This document shows, in pieces, positions 61,835-64,000 of a stretch of DNA of 64,000 nucleotides; positions within the stretch are counted from its first letter, which is position 1; every line of letters starts with the position of its first letter. The position numbers and the translations under genes are program-made. The DNA comes from Hyphomicrobium sp. CS1BSMeth3. Its GTDB lineage: Bacteria; Pseudomonadota; Alphaproteobacteria; Rhizobiales; Hyphomicrobiaceae. Below the pieces are notes generated by a model. The model saw only the letters and a list, made by a program, of their open reading frames with translations, ran no database searches and had not been told where the DNA came from. The stretch is from the NCBI RefSeq assembly GCF_900117415.1, contig NZ_FPEI01000005.1:124001-188000 (forward strand), given 5' to 3'.

Positions 61835-63307
61835 ATGGACTTTCTGACGCTTGAGACCCTTCGATCCGGTCATCCCGCTTGGCGGCTGCTCCGTGCGGAC
61901 CTCGCTCCGCTCGTCGCGAGTTTTCTCCATCGCGTGTTCTTGAAGCCGAATGTCCGGCAAATGCTGGAGTCTGACCTAGTACGTCATCTCGAGGATGATC
62001 TTTTTAGACTGCGCCGCGAGCTTGGCGAGGATCGCTTTCCGCGTGACGCACGTGCCTATCTCGATGAGTGGGCTTCCGACAAGCAAGGGTGGTTGCGCAA
62101 GCGCTACGTCGCCGGCAGTGACGAAGCGCAATTCGATATCACGCCGGCTGCGGAAGCCGCACTGACGTGGTTGTCAAGCCTAGGCACGCGCACATTCATC
62201 AGCACCGAGTCCCGTCTGCGAACCGTTTTTGATCTCTTGCGCGACCTGATCACTGACACCGAGCCGGATCGCGAGGCCCGCACGGCAGGCTTGCGGCGCC
62301 GACGAGCAGAGATCGACGCCGAAATCGCTCGTCTGGCGGCCGGCCATGTGCCGGTGCTGGACGATGCGTCCGTTCGCGATCGTTTCCATCTGATCGTCGA
62401 GACAGCTCAGAGTCTGCTGTCCGACTTCCGTGCCGTAGAGCACAACTTCCGCACCCTCGATCGAGATGCTCGCATCAAGATCTCGGCCTGGGAGGGAAGC
62501 AAGGGCGAGCTTCTCGAGCGCATTCTCGGGGACCGGGACGCCATTGCGGACAGTGATCAGGGGCGCAGCTTCCGGGCATTCTACGATCTGCTGATGTCGA
62601 CAGACCGGCAGGATGAGCTTACGCAGCTTCTTGAGCGCATGTTGGCGCTCGATCCGGTCAGGGTTTTGAAGCCAGACCGGCGCATCAAGCGGGTGCATTT
62701 CGACTGGCTGACAGCGGCGGAAGCCACACAGCGGACAGTTGCCAAGCTCTCCAGTGAGCTGCGCCGCTACCTTGATGACAAGACTTGGCTCGAGAACCGC
62801 CGCATCATCCGGCTTTTACGCGATATCGAGGCCCGCGCGGTTGAGATCAGCGATTGCCCTCCAGCCGGAGATTTCATGGAGATCGACGACGTGGCTCCGG
62901 AGATTGTATTGCCAATGGACCGGCCTCTGTTTTCGCCGCCGCTCAAGCCGGATCTTGATGACAGTATTCCGGCCGCAGATGCTGACATCTCGGCGGACGC
63001 TCTTTTCGATCTGGTCCATGTCGACAAGAGCCGGCTTCAGGCGCAGATCTGGCGCTCGCTGCAGCGGCGTGACCAGGTCTCGCTCTCGGACATAGTTGCC
63101 GAGCATCCGCTGGAGCTTGGACTGTCCGAGCTTGTCGCCTACCTGTCGATCGCTTCGGAGGATCCCAACAGCATCATCGACGACCAATCGAAGACCCACA
63201 TCGACTGGGTCGACGACGAAGGAACGGCGCGGCGCGCGACCATGCCGCGTGTCATATTCGTAAGAGCCGGCGAGGTCAGATCCGACGAGCATGAGGTGCG
63301 CGGATGA
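61835..63307 (+). CDS. jetA: Wadjet JetA (DUF3375, MukF-like)
   Basis: 490 residues from the ATG at 61835 (GAGAGG upstream). It starts MDFLTLETLRSGHPAWRLLR, with FLHRVFLKPNVRQMLESDLV and a long helical middle (RRRAEIDAEIARLAAGHVPV, VETAQSLLSDFRAVEHNFRT), as in DUF3375/JetA. In type I Wadjet it is the kleisin-like subunit that links the JetC ATPase to JetB and helps detect and cut circular plasmid DNA. An earlier frame start at 61772 is not used. It overlaps jetB by four bases. Confidence 0.92.
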   Translation: MDFLTLETLRSGHPAWRLLRADLAPLVASFLHRVFLKPNVRQMLESDLVRHLEDDLFRLRRELGEDRFPRDARAYLDEWASDKQGWLRKRYVAGSDEAQFDITPAAEAALTWLSSLGTRTFISTESRLRTVFDLLRDLITDTEPDREARTAGLRRRRAEIDAEIARLAAGHVPVLDDASVRDRFHLIVETAQSLLSDFRAVEHNFRTLDRDARIKISAWEGSKGELLERILGDRDAIADSDQGRSFRAFYDLLMSTDRQDELTQLLERMLALDPVRVLKPDRRIKRVHFDWLTAAEATQRTVAKLSSELRRYLDDKTWLENRRIIRLLRDIEARAVEISDCPPAGDFMEIDDVAPEIVLPMDRPLFSPPLKPDLDDSIPAADADISADALFDLVHVDKSRLQAQIWRSLQRRDQVSLSDIVAEHPLELGLSELVAYLSIASEDPNSIIDDQSKTHIDWVDDEGTARRATMPRVIFVRAGEVRSDEHEVRG

Positions 63308-63918
63308 GCGATAGCGACGCAAAGGGCGCGCGGGATGCGTTGCCGATCGTGCTGATTGCACTGATGAGAGGCGTGGTCGAGCGTGAGGCGTCGCCAGCCG
63401 TGTGGCAGGCCCTAATGCAATCCACCTCGAGGATCCGCGACCATGTTGCCGTCATCGGGCTAGAGCTCGTGCTCGATGAGGCCGAGGGCTTTGGGTATCT
63501 TCGGCAGCGCCCCGAGGTTGAGGGCGAGGATCCCCTTCCGCGTCTCGTGCCACGCCGGCAGCTCAGCTACTCGGTGAGCCTGCTGCTGGCACTCCTGCGC
63601 CGTCGCCTCGCGGAGACGGACGCCAGCAACGGCGACACCCAGCTCGTTCTGACGCGCGATGAGATCCACGATCTCGTTCGCCATTTCTCGCGACAGACGA
63701 GCAATGAGGCGAAACAGGCCGACAAGCTCGATCGGGATATCGACAGGATCGTCGAGCTCGGTTTTTTGCGTGCGATCAAACGCGGCGGGGACACGTTCGA
63801 GATTCGCCGTGTGCTGGCGGCTTTCGTCAATGCCCAATGGCTGAGCGAGTTTGACCAGAGGCTGGTCGCCTACGCCGCTCACGCCAGATCGAAGCAGGAA
63901 ATGGCGGAGGACGCATGA
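63304..63918 (+). CDS. jetB: Wadjet JetB (DUF4194, MukE-like)
   Basis: 204 residues. The N-terminal LIALMRGVVEREASPAVWQA and ALMQSTSRIRDHVAVIGLEL, then RQLSYSVSLLLALLRRRLAE and DIDRIVELGFLRAIKRGGDT, match DUF4194/JetB, the winged-helix partner of JetA. It shares ATGA overlaps with jetA and jetC, so the three are one translational unit. Confidence 0.92.
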   Translation: MSDSDAKGARDALPIVLIALMRGVVEREASPAVWQALMQSTSRIRDHVAVIGLELVLDEAEGFGYLRQRPEVEGEDPLPRLVPRRQLSYSVSLLLALLRRRLAETDASNGDTQLVLTRDEIHDLVRHFSRQTSNEAKQADKLDRDIDRIVELGFLRAIKRGGDTFEIRRVLAAFVNAQWLSEFDQRLVAYAAHARSKQEMAEDA

Positions 63919-64000
63919 ACGAGCTGGATGACTTGTTGGCGCCCGAACCGCCGGCCGACATCGGCCCGAGCGGGGAGACGGCACGGCAGCAACAGCCGTT
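63915..64000 (+). CDS. jetC: Wadjet JetC (SMC-like ATPase), start only
   Basis: Only the first 28 codons are in the window (MNELDDLLAPEPPADIGPSG and the start of the next segment). No ATPase motif is reached. The ATGA overlap with jetB and the jetA-jetB order give the call. JetC and a following JetD nuclease are expected beyond the edge. Confidence 0.7.
   Translation, partial: MNELDDLLAPEPPADIGPSGETARQQQP

Overview
The window is high-GC DNA that reads as an alphaproteobacterium, probably Hyphomicrobiales. This is inferred from the FixK/FNR-like palindromes, the DUF6499 protein typical of rhizobial integrative elements, the DUF3141/cfa pair and the style of the Crp/Fnr regulator; no rRNA or tRNA is present to confirm it. 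Much of the window looks accessory: metal resistance, a low-oxygen/energy-stress island, gene relics, and a defence system at the right edge.

Layout. (1) 1-197: 3'-incomplete DUF6499 protein. (2) 0.8-13.2 kb: cfa and a PHA-synthase-like DUF3141 protein (minus strand), divergent from an ECF sigma factor, a thiolase and a Zn alcohol dehydrogenase. An operon follows with an SLC13 anion transporter, a GltD-like FAD/Fe-S protein and KorA/KorB of a 2-oxoacid:acceptor oxidoreductase. (3) 13.2-32 kb: copper island. The minus strand carries DUF411, a Met-rich protein, DUF2933, two multicopper oxidases, CusF, a cupredoxin, TolC and several Cys-rich exported proteins. The plus strand carries FixH-like, CusB and CusA. 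Two regulators here are broken: a MerR protein without its HTH and a histidine kinase without its sensor. (4) 29.7-52.6 kb: low-oxygen/energy-stress island. It holds a Crp/Fnr regulator, a NifX-like protein, DUF2933, a PEMT-like methyltransferase, carbamate kinase, a CPH-type P-ATPase, RpiB, an RbbA/YhhJ/HlyD exporter and FtsH. Next come a PRPP-synthetase-like enzyme, a divergent phosphoketolase, a beta-CASP RNA hydrolase, an AMP-phosphorylase-type enzyme and an MgtC-like protein. (5) 52.7-56.8 kb: cueR-copA divergent from copZ, then a DUF305 protein. (6) 57-60 kb: relics and a His-rich metal module (EamA, NicO, His-rich exported protein). (7) 61.8-64 kb: start of a type I Wadjet locus (jetA, jetB, beginning of jetC).

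Two ideas tie the window together. First, at least ten TTGA(T/C)-N4-(A/G)T(T/C)AA-like palindromes lie between genes across 41 kb, which suggests one FNR/FixK-type regulon covering the copper, PHA/lipid and energy genes. Second, the 44.9-51.2 kb operon, with RpiB nearby, can be read as a route from RNA to nucleotides, pentose phosphates and acetyl phosphate, i.e. RNA or nucleotides as an emergency carbon and ATP source without oxygen. The enzyme families are visible in the sequence; the route is inference.
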